A stretch of 64,000 nt of DNA, from positions 24,919-88,918 of the forward strand of contig NZ_JAHRVA010000008.1 of assembly GCF_019100495.1 (NCBI RefSeq), in the 5' to 3' direction. A program made the position numbers and the translations under genes. Shown in pieces: positions 16,392 to 25,446 of the stretch (the first letter of the stretch is position 1; each line of letters starts with the position of its first letter). Under the pieces are notes generated by a model that saw only the letters and a list, made by a program, of their open reading frames with translations, was not told the DNA's origin and did not search any database. Source of the DNA: Falsochrobactrum tianjinense. GTDB taxonomy: Bacteria > Pseudomonadota > Alphaproteobacteria > Rhizobiales > Rhizobiaceae.

Positions 16392-18002
16392 TCAGGCTTC
16401 CAGCCAGGCATGTTCGGCAAAGGCATAGCCCATCATGCCGCCAAGCGGATTTGGCTCAAGGCCATTCAGCTTCGGCGAAATCGCATCGACGTTCGACATG
16501 AAGACCGGAATAACCGTTCCAGCTTCATTGGAAATCATAGCCTGCATCTCGCCATAGATTTCCTTACGCTTGTCTTCATGAAGAAGACCGCGTGCTTCGA
16601 GCAGCATGGCGTCGAATTTTTCCGATTTGTACTGGCTTTCGTTCCAAGGCGCATCCGACTTATAGAGCATCGAGAACAGGATATCTGGCGTAGGGCGCGC
16701 ATTGATATTGCCGTAATGGACAGGATCCTTCAACCAATGGTTCGACCAGTAGCCGTCTGAAGGCACGCGGTCGATAGTAATTTTCTGTCCAATAGTCGAA
16801 GCAGCCTGTTGCAGGACCATCGCATAGTCAAGTGACGACGAAGCGGCTTCTGCGGCGGTGATATGGATTTCCTGACCGAGCACGCCAGCCTTCTCAAGCA
16901 ATGACTTTGCGCGCTCAGGATCAAACTCGCGCTGCTTGAGCGCAGCATTGTAGTATTTGCTGGTATCCGGCACCGGATGATCGTTTGCAATTTCTGCCAG
17001 TCCACGCAGAACGGACTTCTGAATGACTTCGCGATTGGTGAGATACTTTAAGGCTTCCGCCACGCCAGCCTTGTCACCCGGCGCCATATCAAGGCGAACA
17101 TTCAAATTGGTATAGGTGCCTAGCTTCGAGATGAAGAGCTTCGCGGCGGGGTTATTTTCAAGCACACGCAGCGAACGTGGATTGAGGTTTGCACCAAGAT
17201 GAATATCGCCGGACAAAACCGCATTTATGCGAGCACTTTCATCAGATATTGCAAAGAATTCAAACGAGTCGAGATGCGGTGCGTTGTTCTTCCAGTAGTT
17301 CTCGTTGCGCGCGGCGATCGACCGCACGCCGGGCTGGAACTCTTTACAGACGAAAGGACCTGTACCATTGCCTTTGGAGAAGTCCGACGTGCCATCGGCC
17401 ACAATCATGAAATGATGCATTGCCAGAATCGTGGGTAGATCGGCATTCGCACTTTCCAGTGTGATTTCCGCGGTTGTGTCATCGACTTTTTTGACGCCGG
17501 TGATCTGCTTGGCCAGCGCGTTAACCTTCGATCCGACAGCTGGATCAAGGTGACGCTGAAGCGAGAATACGACATCATCCGCCGTAAAGGACTTGCCATC
17601 GTGGAACGTGACACCTTTACGCAGTTTGACAGTCCAAACCTTCGCATCGGGACTTTCGATGCTTTCAGCAAGTTCCATCTGCGTTTCACCATGACCATCT
17701 AGGACGGTCAGGCGATTATAGAAAGCACAGCAGCGCACATAATCGGTTGCATTGGACGCCTTGGCCGGATCAAGCGTGTCTGCGGTGGAGGCACTGAAGC
17801 CCGCAGCTTTGATAAAGCCACCCTTTACCGGGGTCGCAGCCACTGCCGAGGTCGCCCGGCCCAGGATGGCCGTGCCAGCGACGGCAGCTACACCACCCAT
17901 CAACATCATTTGCAACAATTCCCGCCGGGTTGCCCCGCCACGAATAGCATTCTCAATTATCCGGTCGTCGGAAGAAGTCCAATTGGTAATCTTCTCGCTC
18001 AT
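16392..18002 (-). CDS. Peptide/nickel-type ABC transporter substrate-binding protein (SBP family 5)
   Basis: 536 residues from the ATG at 18002 (MSEKITNW), preceded by AGGGGA; a longer frame to 18029 lacks a site. A twin-arginine-like export signal is seen: ATRRELLQMMLMGG then a hydrophobic stretch and SAVA (about 33-66), so export may be by Tat rather than Sec. The mature part has family 5 features: TLDPAKASNATDYVRCCAFYNRL, KLRKGVTFHDGKSFTADDVVFSLQR (read in short pieces, about 135-160) and GTGPFVCKEFQPG. Binds a di/oligopeptide or other medium-size solute in the periplasm for the DppB/C/DF-type importer downstream. Confidence 0.92.
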   Translation of the reverse strand: MSEKITNWTSSDDRIIENAIRGGATRRELLQMMLMGGVAAVAGTAILGRATSAVAATPVKGGFIKAAGFSASTADTLDPAKASNATDYVRCCAFYNRLTVLDGHGETQMELAESIESPDAKVWTVKLRKGVTFHDGKSFTADDVVFSLQRHLDPAVGSKVNALAKQITGVKKVDDTTAEITLESANADLPTILAMHHFMIVADGTSDFSKGNGTGPFVCKEFQPGVRSIAARNENYWKNNAPHLDSFEFFAISDESARINAVLSGDIHLGANLNPRSLRVLENNPAAKLFISKLGTYTNLNVRLDMAPGDKAGVAEALKYLTNREVIQKSVLRGLAEIANDHPVPDTSKYYNAALKQREFDPERAKSLLEKAGVLGQEIHITAAEAASSSLDYAMVLQQAASTIGQKITIDRVPSDGYWSNHWLKDPVHYGNINARPTPDILFSMLYKSDAPWNESQYKSEKFDAMLLEARGLLHEDKRKEIYGEMQAMISNEAGTVIPVFMSNVDAISPKLNGLEPNPLGGMMGYAFAEHAWLEA

Positions 18003-18341
18003 AGCAGTTCCCCTTGTTAATGATTGCATCTGGTGCTCCGGTTTATTTTCACCGATTTCACCGCGTTGTTAAAAAATTCAGTCGTTTCAAACACTTCATG
18101 CAGTGTCGATCCAAGCAGCTTGTGAGGCACGAGGAACTGCCCTGCGCGTGTCGGGCATTTATTCAACATCCCAACTCAATCCAGTAGATTCGCCTTCGTC
18201 TTCTCCTCCGGCAACTCTGACAGTGTCTTACGGAGATGCGCATTGATTGCACTGAATTGGTGAAAGGTGGCAGCATAAAATTGCGAATCTCGTGTATTTA
18301 CGAAATTCCAGCCCACCCGCTCAGGCTGCCACCCGCCACAC
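18003..18341 (-). promoter_or_regulatory. Leader region of the peptide importer with an inverted repeat
   Basis: No gene seen. The pair GAATCTCGT (18285-18293) / ACGAAATTC (18300-18308) matches at 8 of 9 positions across 6 nt and lies about 35 nt after the aminotransferase stop codon. It could be an operator or a terminator without a U-tract. The upstream genes are on the same strand, so transcription may also read through. Confidence 0.4.
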
Positions 18342-19718
18342 TTATGCCTTCAGAGCAGCCCGAACATCTTCGTCCGCAAGCGTCTGATCCAGTGTCTTGC
18401 GGGTGCGCTCGATGATCGCATCAATATCTTCATCTGTGCAGCAAAGCGGTGGCGCATAGCCCAGAACACCATTGGCGAAGGCACGGATGACAAGACCGTT
18501 ATCCCATGCGCGGTCAAAAATACGGCGCGCGGGATCAGCAGCTGCTGGAAGCGGTGTTTTGCGTTCCTTATCCACCACAAGTTCGATTGCTGCCAGCATA
18601 CCGCGGCCACGTACATCGCCAACAAGCGGATGATCAGCCAAGGACTGCAAACCCGCCATCAAGCGCTTGCCAGCCTTGCGGCCATTTTCAAGCAAGCCGT
18701 TTTCATAAAGACGCAGGCATTCAAGACCAACAGCAGCGCTGACCGGATGCGCGGAATAAGTATAGCCATGGCCTACTGCAGCCTTACCCGCACCGTCGGC
18801 AATCGTGTTGTAAACATGTTCGGACATGAAGACCGCACCCATCGGCACATAGCCGGAGGTCAATCCCTTGGCAGTTGTGATGAAATCCGGCACCACATCA
18901 TCTTCAGAGCACGCAAAAAGTGGTCCTGTACGTCCAAAGCCGGTAATAACCTCATCTGCAATGAACAGAACATCATACTCCTTACAGAGCGCGTGCATGG
19001 CTTTGAGCCAGCCGGTCGGCGGCACAAGCACACCCCCAGAACCCTGAATAGGTTCAACATAAAATGCCGCTACGCGTTCAGCGCCTAGTTCTTCGATCTT
19101 CGCGCGGAGCGCTGCAACCGAAGCATCGATGATCGCTTGCGGATCGGAACCGACGGGGTTGCGATAGGCATAATGTGACGGAATTTTATGCTGCCAATCA
19201 TACGGCACGCCAAAGCCTGCATGAAATGTCGGAAGAGCTGTCAAGCCGGAACCGGCTGTTGATGAACCGTGATAGCCATACTCGACAGAAATGAACTGCT
19301 CTTTCTGTGGTGTGCCCTTGGCATGATAGTAATAGCGCACGAAACGAATCGTGCTGTCGATGGCATCCGATCCACCAAGCGTGAAATAGACGTGATTGAG
19401 ATCACCAGGAGCGCGGTCGGCCAGTTCAGCAGCCAAACGGATCGCAGGTTCGGAACCAAGTCCGAAATAGCCGGTTGCGTAAGGCAATTCGCGCAACTGC
19501 CTTGTGGCAGCTTCGACAATGCTATCCTGCCCATAGCCGACATTCACGCACCAAAGACCTGCAAAACCATCAAGCAAAGTATGGCCGGATGCGTCGGTAA
19601 CTGTTGCACCCTTACCGGACTTCAGAACGCGCACTCCAGCGGCTTCGTGGCTGCGATAGGATGAAACCGGATGCACCAGATGGGCGCGATCAAGTTCGAT
19701 CAACGAATTGCTCAGCAT
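18342..19718 (-). CDS. Class III pyridoxal-phosphate aminotransferase (omega-amino acid type)
   Basis: 458 residues from the ATG at 19718 (MLSNSLIELDRAHLVHPVSSY), with GGAG 6 nt upstream; the in-frame TTG at 19730 is less likely. The fold-type I core is clear: GFAGLWCVNVGYGQDSIVEA (about 45-65), FTLGGSDAIDSTIRFVRYYY, the VLFIADEVITGFGRTG Asp that holds the PLP ring nitrogen (about 245-260), and the PLP lysine in TTAKGLTSGYVPMGA (about 278-292). Similar to beta-alanine/taurine/putrescine:pyruvate transaminases. Co-directional with the GNAT gene upstream (13 nt gap) and the peptide-type importer downstream, so it probably deaminates the imported amine. Confidence 0.9.
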   Translation of the reverse strand: MLSNSLIELDRAHLVHPVSSYRSHEAAGVRVLKSGKGATVTDASGHTLLDGFAGLWCVNVGYGQDSIVEAATRQLRELPYATGYFGLGSEPAIRLAAELADRAPGDLNHVYFTLGGSDAIDSTIRFVRYYYHAKGTPQKEQFISVEYGYHGSSTAGSGLTALPTFHAGFGVPYDWQHKIPSHYAYRNPVGSDPQAIIDASVAALRAKIEELGAERVAAFYVEPIQGSGGVLVPPTGWLKAMHALCKEYDVLFIADEVITGFGRTGPLFACSEDDVVPDFITTAKGLTSGYVPMGAVFMSEHVYNTIADGAGKAAVGHGYTYSAHPVSAAVGLECLRLYENGLLENGRKAGKRLMAGLQSLADHPLVGDVRGRGMLAAIELVVDKERKTPLPAAADPARRIFDRAWDNGLVIRAFANGVLGYAPPLCCTDEDIDAIIERTRKTLDQTLADEDVRAALKA

Positions 19719-19731
19719 GATATTCTCCAAA

Positions 19732-20574
19732 TCAACCTAATGCCTGATTTACAAGCGCATAAGTGCGGTATTCAGCGCCGCTGTTTTCCTTCAAAGGCCG
19801 TACGACTCGGCACATCGGTATTCCGCCGCCAACGTGGACCAATCCACGCTCGACCAGCCAGCCACCCAGATTGGTTGCGATATTGGTGTCCACACGGACA
19901 AACTCGCCCACATACTGCGATAGCAGAAATTCGATCAGCGCCCGCGCGTCGGCATCCGATTTAGCGACAACAGGACCGATCACCTGCCCACGGCCAAAGG
20001 CACGGATTGCGGCGAAGGCTTCAACCTGTTCCCCATCGCGAATAACTGCGAATTTTGCCTTATCTTTCAAAAGCTGCATAAGCGTTGCGCGGTCATGACC
20101 AAATGCCAAATGATCCAAAGCTGCAAAATGTGGAAACTCACCCAGGCTGGCCCAGGATACATTGCTCGGAGCATCCACCTTCAGAGCTGCACCCTGATGC
20201 TGAACAATCTCACCATTCGCAACAAATCCAAGTTTTTCGTAGAGCGGAAGGCCGTCTTGTGTTGCCACCAGAAAGCAGTTGCGCCCTTCAGCAGCATCAA
20301 GCGCCGCCTGCATCAACTTCCGACCAAGCCCACGTCCACGCATGGCTTCATCGACAATAACCATATTGATGGTCGCAACATCATCGCCCAGAGGTGTTGC
20401 CATCGCAGTCCCGACGACCTGCCCGTCTTCAAGGGCGACCACGCCATTGCTGAGAGCTAGAACCAGCGCCCAATCCTCGCGACTATGCGGCCAGCCTGCC
20501 TGGCTGGACAGGACAACGGCGCCATCAAGATGATCCGGCGTCATCGACTCAAAGGTGATTTGCGATGCAGTCAT
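19732..20574 (-). CDS. GNAT-family N-acetyltransferase with C-terminal extra domain (copy 1)
   Basis: 280 residues. The N-terminal GNAT domain (about 1-145) has the acetyl-CoA loop RGRGLGRKLMQ (about 79-89) and beta-bulge VIVDEAM. A second domain (about 155-280) contains FGRGQVIGPVVAKSDADARALIEFLL, as in the two-domain acetyltransferases formerly described as DUF1248-containing. Likely acetylates an amine in the cytoplasm. Heads the aminotransferase/peptide-importer operon and is divergent from the HAD/oxidase pair at 20918. A clear paralogue is at 29745-30632, next to a second importer with its own HAD/oxidase pair. Confidence 0.88.
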   Translation of the reverse strand: MTASQITFESMTPDHLDGAVVLSSQAGWPHSREDWALVLALSNGVVALEDGQVVGTAMATPLGDDVATINMVIVDEAMRGRGLGRKLMQAALDAAEGRNCFLVATQDGLPLYEKLGFVANGEIVQHQGAALKVDAPSNVSWASLGEFPHFAALDHLAFGHDRATLMQLLKDKAKFAVIRDGEQVEAFAAIRAFGRGQVIGPVVAKSDADARALIEFLLSQYVGEFVRVDTNIATNLGGWLVERGLVHVGGGIPMCRVVRPLKENSGAEYRTYALVNQALG

Positions 20575-20917
20575 GTTTACTTCCGGCCAGTGTTCTTTCC
20601 AGAGTTTTTGATGGACTCAAATTAGAACGCAGCTTGCAGCAGTTCCTCCCGACCAACATCCAAAGGCCACGCATTTTCACTGTCCTTTGATGCCCCCGCC
20701 GCATCTTATGCCGTCGCTTAGGCCGAACCACCCGTCAGACTTGATCTTACCTCACATCAAATGATCGATCCGGCGCAACACTCTGCCAAAGCGTGCGTCA
20801 CATACGAAACAATCTGCTTTGCATGGATGTAAATGCAGTGATTAGTCCATGCACCGCCCATTATGATGTATGTGAAAACGGCACAGCAGTGCCTGCAATG
20901 CTTGGAAGGATCAAATC
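20575..20917. promoter_or_regulatory. Divergent promoter region
   Basis: 343 bp between the GNAT gene (minus) and the HAD gene (plus). No gene seen. It must hold both start regions; no operator could be named with confidence. Confidence 0.4.
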
Positions 20918-21586
20918 ATGGCCCAGTTTAAACCAAAATACATTACCTTCGATTGCTACGGCACACTGACCAATTTCCAGATGGCGGAATCTGCTCGCGA
21001 ACTTTATGGCGAACAGCTTAACGAAGAACAGATGCAACAGTTCATCAAGAACTTCGCCGCTTATCGCCTTGACGAAATCCTCGGCGCCTGGAAGCCTTAT
21101 AATGAAGTCGTTCACAACGCTGTTGAACGCACCTGCAAGAAGAACAATGTGACCTTCAAGGCTGAAGACGCCCGCAAGGTCTACGAGAAGGTCCCGACCT
21201 GGGGTCCGCATCCCGATGTACCGGCCGGTCTTGCCAAGGTCGCCAAGGAAATTCCGCTCGTTATTCTTTCAAACGCCATGAACGAGCAGATCCATCACAA
21301 TGTCGAAAAGCTCGGCGCGCCATTCCACGCCGTTTACACAGCGCAGCAAGCACAGGCTTACAAGCCACGTTTCAAGGCGTTTGAATATATGCTCGACCAG
21401 CTCAATGCCAATCCAGAAGACATTCTGCATGTCTCATCTTCGTTCCGCTACGACCTGATGTCGGCGCATGATCTAGGCATCAAGAATAAGGTCTGGGTCA
21501 ATCGCGGTCACGAGCCTGCAAATCCTTATTACGGTTATACCGAAATCAAGGATATTTCTGGTCTCGCAGGCGTCGTCGGGCTGTAA
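20918..21586 (+). CDS. HAD-superfamily hydrolase, haloacid-dehalogenase type II-like (copy 1)
   Basis: 222 residues. Motif I FDCYGTLTNF (about 11-20) has the nucleophilic Asp, motif II VILSNAMN (about 113-120), motif III Lys in AYKPRFKAFEYML (about 146-158), and motif IV SSSFRYDLMSAHDLG (about 171-185) with the acidic residue. Compared with true L-2-haloacid dehalogenases the usual SSN-FD segment is changed to SSSFRYD, with one added residue. Dehalogenation is thus doubtful; phosphatase or other hydrolase activity is possible. Followed after 14 nt by a PuuB-like oxidase; the same pair recurs at 32972-35025. Confidence 0.85.
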   Translation: MAQFKPKYITFDCYGTLTNFQMAESARELYGEQLNEEQMQQFIKNFAAYRLDEILGAWKPYNEVVHNAVERTCKKNNVTFKAEDARKVYEKVPTWGPHPDVPAGLAKVAKEIPLVILSNAMNEQIHHNVEKLGAPFHAVYTAQQAQAYKPRFKAFEYMLDQLNANPEDILHVSSSFRYDLMSAHDLGIKNKVWVNRGHEPANPYYGYTEIKDISGLAGVVGL

Positions 21587-21600
21587 ACAGGTAAAGCAAA

Positions 21601-22878
21601 ATGCAATTCAAGCCCTATTGGCACGACACGACACCGCCTTTCACACATGCGGAAAAGAACCCGCCTGAAGGGCATTATGATGTTGCCATCATCGGTGGCG
21701 GCTTCACAGGGCTTTCGGCTGCATTGCATCTTGCCAAAGCAGGCAGCCGCGTTGCTGTCTTCGAAGCAGGGCTTGTTGGCTCCGGTGCGTCGGGACGCAA
21801 TGGCGGCCACCTCAATAATGGTCTTGCGCACAGCTTTATAGCTGCAAAACAACACCTTGGCGCAGAACGCGCCAAGGCTCTCTATAAAGCTTTCGACGAT
21901 TCCGTTGACACCATCGAACGGATCGTTGCCGAAGAAAACATCGATTGTTCATTCAGACGTGCAGGCAAGCTGAAACTGGCTTCAAAGCCAGCGCATTTCG
22001 ATAGTCTTGCACGTAATTTCGAAGCCATTTACGCGGAAGTCGATCCCGACACTGCTTTGCTGCGCCGCAATGAGCTTTCTGAAGAAGTTGGCTCGAATGA
22101 TTTCCACGGCGCCATGCTTTCAAAAAAGAGCGCCATGATGCATATGGGACGCTATGTGACGGGCCTCGCTGCCGCCGCAGTGCGTCACGGCGCGATCATT
22201 TTCGAAAACACTCCGGTCAGTGAACGTAAAAAACTCAACAATAAGCACGAGATTGTTACATCGCGCGGTGCTGTAACTGCTGACGATGTCATTCTGGCAA
22301 CTGGCGCCTATACGGCTGCCACCTTCTCCTATTTCCGGAAGCGCATCATTCCAGTTGGCAGTTTTATCATTGCCACGCGACCGCTAACAAAGCACGAGAT
22401 TACGGCAACAATGCCCGGCAACCGTACCTACGTCACTTCGATGAACATCGGCAACTATTTCCGGCTTGCCCCCGATAATCGCATGATTTTTGGAGGGCGG
22501 GCGCGCTTTTCGATGACATCCAACCAACGCTCCGACAGTAAGAGCGGCGCGATTCTGCGTGCAAGCCTCGTCAAGATTTTCCCGCATCTTGCCAATGTCG
22601 AAATCGACTACTGCTGGGGCGGCCTTGTCGATATGACCCAGGACCGATATCCGCGCGCGGGTTTCGCCGATGGCGTGTGGTACGCGATGGGCTATTCGGG
22701 TCACGGCGCACAGATGTCCACCCAGATGGGGATTTATCTGGCAGATATGATCCTTGGGCGTGGCGACAACAATCCAATTTCTGGTCTCGAATGGCCAACC
22801 ATTCCAGGCTATTCCGGCAAACCGTGGTTTTTGCCGATGGTGGGCTTTTATTACAAGATGCTCGACAAGTTTCAGTAA
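21601..22878 (+). CDS. FAD-dependent amine oxidoreductase, PuuB-like (copy 1)
   Basis: 425 residues, DAO superfamily. After an N-terminal aromatic stretch (YWHDTTPPF) comes the FAD fold VAIIGGGFTGLSAALHLAKAG with GxGxxG at about 32-37, then the PuuB/gamma-glutamylputrescine-oxidase signature GSGASGRNGGHLNNG (about 60-74). The C-terminal VWYAMGYSGHGAQMSTQMG (about 359-377) completes FAD binding. Family members oxidise a primary or secondary amine to an aldehyde or imine plus ammonia/amine and H2O2. Co-transcribed with the HAD gene; the convergent operon downstream supplies aldehyde dehydrogenases that could take the product. A related protein lies at 33721-35025. Confidence 0.88.
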   Translation: MQFKPYWHDTTPPFTHAEKNPPEGHYDVAIIGGGFTGLSAALHLAKAGSRVAVFEAGLVGSGASGRNGGHLNNGLAHSFIAAKQHLGAERAKALYKAFDDSVDTIERIVAEENIDCSFRRAGKLKLASKPAHFDSLARNFEAIYAEVDPDTALLRRNELSEEVGSNDFHGAMLSKKSAMMHMGRYVTGLAAAAVRHGAIIFENTPVSERKKLNNKHEIVTSRGAVTADDVILATGAYTAATFSYFRKRIIPVGSFIIATRPLTKHEITATMPGNRTYVTSMNIGNYFRLAPDNRMIFGGRARFSMTSNQRSDSKSGAILRASLVKIFPHLANVEIDYCWGGLVDMTQDRYPRAGFADGVWYAMGYSGHGAQMSTQMGIYLADMILGRGDNNPISGLEWPTIPGYSGKPWFLPMVGFYYKMLDKFQ

Positions 22879-22891
22879 GTTGGACAGCATG

Positions 22892-22921
22892 AAAAAAGGG
22901 CGGTTAAACCGCCCTTTTTTT
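22892..22921. terminator. Bidirectional rho-independent terminator
   Basis: AAAAAAGGGCGGTT pairs with AACCGCCCTTTTTT: a GC-rich stem flanked by an A-run and a T-run, between the convergent amine oxidase and aldehyde dehydrogenase genes. It can end transcription from both sides. Confidence 0.9.
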
Positions 22922-22925
22922 GATT

Positions 22926-24380
22926 TCACAGCCCGCCGACATGCAGCGTTTTAACTTCCAGATATTCTTCGATACCCAGTTTTGAACCTTCACGACCAAG
23001 CCCGGATTGCTTGACACCGCCAAAAGGCGCCACTTCGGTTGAAATCAGGCCCGTATTCAAGCCGACCATGCCAAACTCTAGCGCTTCAGCCACACGCCAT
23101 GACCGCTTGAGGTTCTCGGTAAAGAAATATGCTGCCAGACCAAATGGCGTGCCGTTAGCAATTTCAATCGCTTCTTCTTCCGTCTCAAAACGAAAAAGCG
23201 GTGCGACAGGTCCAAAGGTTTCTTCCGATGCAAGCAGCATATCGGTTGTAGCGTCACCTAGTACAATCGGGCGCGCATATTGACGGCCCTCTGGCATTTT
23301 CTCGCTTTGTGCGAGAATTTTCGCCCCCTGACCCAGAGCGTCACTGACATGGCGTTCGATCTTTTCAATCGCTGCATGATTGATCATTGGCCCGATAGCA
23401 ACACCCTCTTCGGTGCCCGCGCCCACTTTCATTTTCGCAACACGACTTGAAAGCTTGGCCGCAAAAGCTTCGTAAATGCCAGCCTGCACCAAAATGCGGT
23501 TGGAGCAAACGCAAGTCTGGCCACCATTGCGGAACTTTGAGGCAATCGCCCCTTCCACTGCCTGATCGAGATCAGCGTCGTCAAACACGATAAATGGCGC
23601 ATTACCGCCAAGTTCCAGGCTCAAGCGCTTAATGCTATCGGCAGCGCCCTTCATCAGTAAAGAACCAACACGAGTCGAGCCGGTGAAGGAAATCTTGCGT
23701 ACGGTTTCATTCGCCATCAGTTCATTGCCGATTTCTGTCGGCATACCGGTGACAATATTGATCACGCCTGCCGGAATGCCTGCCCGTTCGGCAAGTACAC
23801 CCAGCGCAAGCGCCGAGAACGGCGTGAATTCCGATGGCTTGATCACGACCGTGCAGCCTGCTGCAAGTGCCGGTGCTACTTTGCGGGTAATCATCGCATT
23901 GGGGAAGTTCCAAGGGGTAATGATTGCGCAGACCCCAACCGCCTCCTTGAGCACCAGAATACGGCGATCTGCCGTTGGAGAAGGAATACTACCACCATCG
24001 ATGCGGCGCGCTTCTTCGGCGAACCATTTTACAAAAGATGCGCCATAACGAATTTCGCCAAGCGCTTCGTTAAGCGGCTTGCCTTGTTCCAGCGTCAAGA
24101 GCAGTGCTAGGTCCTGCTCATGCTCGACCATCAACCCAAACCAGCGCTCAAGAAGTGCTGCACGTTCCACATGGGTTTTCTTTTTCCATAACTTGAAAGC
24201 GGCCTCCGCAGCATCGATTGCGGCACGGGTTTCCTTTCCACCCATGTCAGGGATCGTGCCCAATGTGCTCAGGCTGGCCGGATTGGTGACATCAACGATC
24301 GCGCCCGATGCGGCATCCTGCCAGACGCCGCCAATAAGGCCTTGCTGCCTGAAAAGCGTCTGATCTTTTAAAGTGTGCAT
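22926..24380 (-). CDS. gabD: NAD(P)-dependent succinate-semialdehyde dehydrogenase
   Basis: 484 residues from the ATG at 24380 (MHTLKDQTLFRQQGLIGG), with AGAGG upstream; a longer frame to 24449 runs into the preceding gene. ALDH signatures: TPWNFPNAMITRK (about 149-161) for cofactor binding, catalytic Glu in LELGGN (about 254-259), catalytic Cys in NGGQTCVCSNR (about 284-294). The second Cys two residues on (CVC) is typical of GabD-type SSADH. C-terminal PFGGVKQSGLGREGS matches the family. Oxidises succinate semialdehyde or glutarate semialdehyde to the acid. Last gene of the minus-strand catabolic operon. Confidence 0.88.
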   Translation of the reverse strand: MHTLKDQTLFRQQGLIGGVWQDAASGAIVDVTNPASLSTLGTIPDMGGKETRAAIDAAEAAFKLWKKKTHVERAALLERWFGLMVEHEQDLALLLTLEQGKPLNEALGEIRYGASFVKWFAEEARRIDGGSIPSPTADRRILVLKEAVGVCAIITPWNFPNAMITRKVAPALAAGCTVVIKPSEFTPFSALALGVLAERAGIPAGVINIVTGMPTEIGNELMANETVRKISFTGSTRVGSLLMKGAADSIKRLSLELGGNAPFIVFDDADLDQAVEGAIASKFRNGGQTCVCSNRILVQAGIYEAFAAKLSSRVAKMKVGAGTEEGVAIGPMINHAAIEKIERHVSDALGQGAKILAQSEKMPEGRQYARPIVLGDATTDMLLASEETFGPVAPLFRFETEEEAIEIANGTPFGLAAYFFTENLKRSWRVAEALEFGMVGLNTGLISTEVAPFGGVKQSGLGREGSKLGIEEYLEVKTLHVGGL

Positions 24381-24390
24381 GATTACCTCT

Positions 24391-25437
24391 TTATGCCAGA
24401 GCTGAAAGCACGGCTTGCGTGATCGCATCCGTCTTGTCTTTACCTGCAACAGTTCCGATACCCTGTGCGGTTACCGTTTCAATGGCCGTCATCACATCTT
24501 TTGCAGCCTGATGTTCACCAAGATGGTCAAGCATCATCGCCCCCGACCAGATCGCTGCAATCGGATTGGCAGTGCCAAGATGGGCAATGTCAGGAGCGGA
24601 GCCATGAACCGGCTCGAACATGGAAGGTGCTGTGCGATCCGGGTTGATATTGGCGGACGCAGCATATCCGAGCCCACCCTGAATGGCCGCACCAAGATCG
24701 GTCAGAATGTCGCCGAAGAGATTTGATGCCACAACCACATCGAGGCTTTCCGGCGCCATAACAATGCGTGCCGCCATGGCATCGATATGGTAATGCGAAA
24801 CCTCGACATCAGGATATTCCTTGGCGACGTCTTTCGTCACCTCGTCCCAGAATACCATCGAGTATTTCTGAGCATTGGATTTTGTCACCGAGGCCAGCTT
24901 CTTGCGGCGCGCACGCGCCCGCTCAAAACCGAAGCGGATAATGCGCTCAACACCCGCGCGAGTGAAAATTGCAGTTTCGACAGCAACCTCATCCTTGGTG
25001 CCCGAATGCACGCGTCCGCCAGCGCCCGAATATTCGCCTTCCGTATTTTCACGGATGCACAGAATATCGAAGCCTTCTGAACGCAGCGGGCTTGTAACGC
25101 CCGGCAGAAGTCTGTGTGGGCGGATGTTGGCATATTGTACAAATGCCTTGCGGATCGGTAGCAACAGACCATGTAGCGATACCGAATCCGGCACTTCCGC
25201 AGGCCAGCCAACCGCACCCAGATAAATCGCATCGAACTTGCGCAATGTTTCGATGCCATCTGCAGGCATCATGGTGCCGGTTTCATGATAATAGGCGCAA
25301 GACCATGGGAAGTTCGTGCCATCCAGTGCAAAACCGTTGCGTTTTGCTACTTGCTGCAACACTTGCCACGTTGCATCGGTTACGTTCTTGCCGATGCCGT
25401 CACCCGGGATCAGCGCAATTGAGTAGGTCGTCATCAA
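24391..25437 (-). CDS. Tartrate/D-malate-type decarboxylating dehydrogenase (isocitrate/isopropylmalate dehydrogenase family)
   Basis: 348 residues. Begins YSIALIPGDGIGKNVTDA, the family N-terminus. IRENTEGEYSGAGG (about 126-139) is the substrate loop that in tartrate/D-malate enzymes replaces the isocitrate phosphorylation-site Ser; Lys and Asp residues appear in TKSNAQKYS and SNLFGDILTDLGA (about 232-244); EPVHGSAPDIA (about 267-277) binds NAD. Would oxidatively decarboxylate D-malate, tartrate or a 3-alkylmalate. Sits 10 nt upstream of gabD and 9 nt downstream of a second ALDH, so all three are one transcript. Confidence 0.86.
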   Translation of the reverse strand: MMTTYSIALIPGDGIGKNVTDATWQVLQQVAKRNGFALDGTNFPWSCAYYHETGTMMPADGIETLRKFDAIYLGAVGWPAEVPDSVSLHGLLLPIRKAFVQYANIRPHRLLPGVTSPLRSEGFDILCIRENTEGEYSGAGGRVHSGTKDEVAVETAIFTRAGVERIIRFGFERARARRKKLASVTKSNAQKYSMVFWDEVTKDVAKEYPDVEVSHYHIDAMAARIVMAPESLDVVVASNLFGDILTDLGAAIQGGLGYAASANINPDRTAPSMFEPVHGSAPDIAHLGTANPIAAIWSGAMMLDHLGEHQAAKDVMTAIETVTAQGIGTVAGKDKTDAITQAVLSALA

Positions 25438-25446
25438 CAGTTCCCC

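Noticed and set aside
20918-21586. Straight call as L-2-haloacid dehalogenase
   Set aside because: The substrate-side Asn segment is altered and the gene partner is an amine oxidase, so only a HAD-family call is made.
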